Positions 62,998-64,000 of a stretch of DNA of 64,000 nt are shown here, piece after piece (position 1 is the stretch's first letter; the number at the start of each line of letters is the position of its first letter). The position numbers and the translations under genes are program-made. This DNA comes from Atopobium sp. BS2 (lineage in GTDB: Bacteria > Actinomycetota > Coriobacteriia > Coriobacteriales > Atopobiaceae): contig NZ_JDFG01000047.1 in the NCBI RefSeq assembly GCF_000565075.1, forward strand, positions 28,646 through 92,645, given 5' to 3'. The notes under the pieces are model-generated. The model saw nothing but the letters and a program-made list of their open reading frames with translations, was not told where the DNA came from and searched no databases.

Positions 62998-63994
62998 ATG
63001 GGTCACTATAGCCATCTTAGCATTGAAGAGCGCGAAGACATTATGGTCTGGTGGAAAAATCATGAAAGTATAAGCCAGATTGCTCGTAAGCTCGGTCGAA
63101 ACAAATCAAGTATTTCACGAGAGATTAAAAGAAACGGTTGGACAATCATTGGAGTGGCGCATCTGTGCTATAGAGCCTCGACTGCTCAGAGAAAAACCGA
63201 TGTTCGACGCCAGGCTTGCAAGAAACGCACCCTACTCGATGATCCAAGCCTTCGTGCACGTATTGTCTTTCTTATCTGTAGTCGCCACTTCTCACCTGAG
63301 CAGATTGCAGGCAGACTACACTTAGAACTTTCCTACGCTCCTGTCAGCTGTAGCACTATATATAGAGCCATACACTCGGAAAACTAGACTGTGAACTTCC
63401 AGGTGTACAGTCTGTACGTAGAGACTTAGACACCGAGGTAAACGACGGCATACAAAACACCTCATAGAGCGCAGAGGAAAAATACGGATAACTCATGAAC
63501 TTGTCGAAAGACCAAAAGAGGTTGCAGATCGCCAACGCATTGGAGACTGGGAAGGTGATACCGTCATCGGTAAGGCCAAAGGGCCACGCCTGGTCACACA
63601 AGTTGACCGTATGAGCGGCTACCTTGTTGGTGGCAAAGCTGCATCAGGGTCTAGTGCTGATGTCAATGTAGCTATACAGCAAGCTTTGAGAGGTGAGGTA
63701 GTAAAAACCATAACGCTTGATCGTGGATCTGAGTTTGCTCGAGCAGCAGAACTTCAAGAAGCTATTGGAGTAAGTATCTACTTCTGTCTTCCACATCATC
63801 CCTGGCAAAGAGGTACCAATGAAAATACCAACGGTCTCATCAGAGAGTATTTTCCAAAAGGTACAGACCTCTCATCGATTAGCGATAGAGAGATTGAGGC
63901 AGTATATAATGAGCTCAATCTGAGGCCACGTAAGCGTCTGGGTTGGAAGTGCCCTTGGGAAGTCTACCATCACCAAACGTTGCACTTGCTTTGA
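62998..63994 (+). pseudogene. IS30-family transposase with two frameshifts
   Basis: The N-terminal frame (62998-63387, 129 codons) has the IS30 helix-turn-helix (HLSIEEREDI and ISQIARKLGRNKSSISREIK) and stops at a TAG. Similarity resumes in a second frame from about 63381 to 63428 (KLDCELPGVQSVRRDL) and in a third from about 63428 to 63994 (RHRGKRRHTKHLIERR). The third frame holds the DDE catalytic core: GDWEGDTVIG, TLDRGSEFA and the IS30 signature HHPWQRGTNENTNGLIREYF. Two single-base losses, one in an A run, explain both shifts. The gene looks inactive unless ribosomes slip twice. Confidence 0.85.
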
Positions 63995-64000
63995 GAATTC
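63979..64000 (-). repeat. Right inverted repeat of the IS30-family element
   Basis: On the minus strand it reads GAATTCTCAAAGC and so on to GTGCAAC, matching the left repeat at 20 of 22 positions. It lies 4 bases past the transposase stop and reaches the window edge. Confidence 0.85.

Larger units (their letters stand above)
62906..64000 (+). mobile_element. IS30-family insertion sequence
   Basis: Imperfect inverted repeats of 22 bases, matching at 20 positions, lie at 62906-62927 and 63979-64000. Both contain GCAAGTGCAAC and begin GAATTCTCA. They enclose an IS30-type transposase. The element of at least 1095 bp is inside a GNAT gene. Because the right repeat ends at the last base of the window, the true right end and any target duplication cannot be checked, and the repeats may extend further outward. 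Confidence 0.88.

Noticed and set aside
62906..63063. GNAT protein extended through the IS left end as one intact gene
   Set aside because: The extra residues are encoded by the IS inverted repeat and lack GNAT similarity, so the frame is fortuitous.

Overview
The window looks like a chromosomal segment of a low-to-moderate GC member of the Actinomycetota, most likely class Coriobacteriia (Atopobium/Lancefieldella/Olsenella-like). The evidence is an actinobacterial integration host factor (mIHF) gene next to gmk and rpoZ, a lexA / LysM / nrdR block, a non-classical (Firmicutes-type) GalT, PyrR-type attenuation, RNase J plus RNase Y, and base composition judged by eye to be near 45% GC. The genus is an inference and was not tested by any search.

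Layout. 1-3391: end of a galactose/methyl-galactoside ABC importer operon (mglA, mglC; mglB probably ends just at the left edge). 3392-4017: a gene-free stretch holding an array of eight imperfect dyad repeats. 4018-7956 (minus strand): Leloir operon galM-galK-galT, divergent from a LacI-family regulator at 8223, with a matching operator-like site near each start. 9328-10431: an orphan polysaccharide-export-type ABC ATPase with an extra N-terminal domain. 10468-15825: a PyrR-attenuated pyrimidine operon pyrR-pyrB-pyrC-pyrK-pyrD-pyrF. 15989-18409: mihF-gmk-rpoZ-thiI. 18674-22761: comEA-comEC-holA. 22834-23097 (minus): rpsT. 23206-27375: lepA-dusB-hemW. 27455-28072: an AT-rich SAP-domain gene. 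28263-35429: two dnaJ-type genes, mtaB, phoH, ybeY, dgkA, era, recO. 35565-38126: rpsO and pnp. 38376-49172: rnj, ftsK, a RodZ-like gene, yajQ, rimO, pgsA, cinA C-terminal domain, recA, recX. 49237-56115: a promoter and structured leader, rny, a GHKL ATPase gene, spoVS, miaB, miaA, hflX. 56086-57511 (minus): a membrane acyltransferase-like gene and lexA. 57697-61635: SOS-type LysM gene, nrdR, dut, a purine permease and trxB. 61740-62905 (minus): an AlkD-like gene and a GNAT gene truncated by an IS30-family element that runs from 62906 to the last base of the window.

Functional themes: galactose uptake and catabolism under one LacI-type regulator; pyrimidine synthesis under PyrR; RNA decay and tRNA/ribosome modification (rnj, rny, pnp, ybeY, era, thiI, dusB, miaA and three methylthiotransferases mtaB, rimO, miaB); and DNA repair and SOS (recA, recX, lexA, LysM gene, recO). 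LexA boxes can be read in the recA promoter and in the divergent lexA/LysM promoters. Across the whole window a 10-mer, TTTCTCGCCA (core TTCTCGCC), recurs far more often than chance would predict, in both orientations. With the dyad array at 3.5-3.8 kb and the rny leader, it is the most interesting signal not explained by genes.
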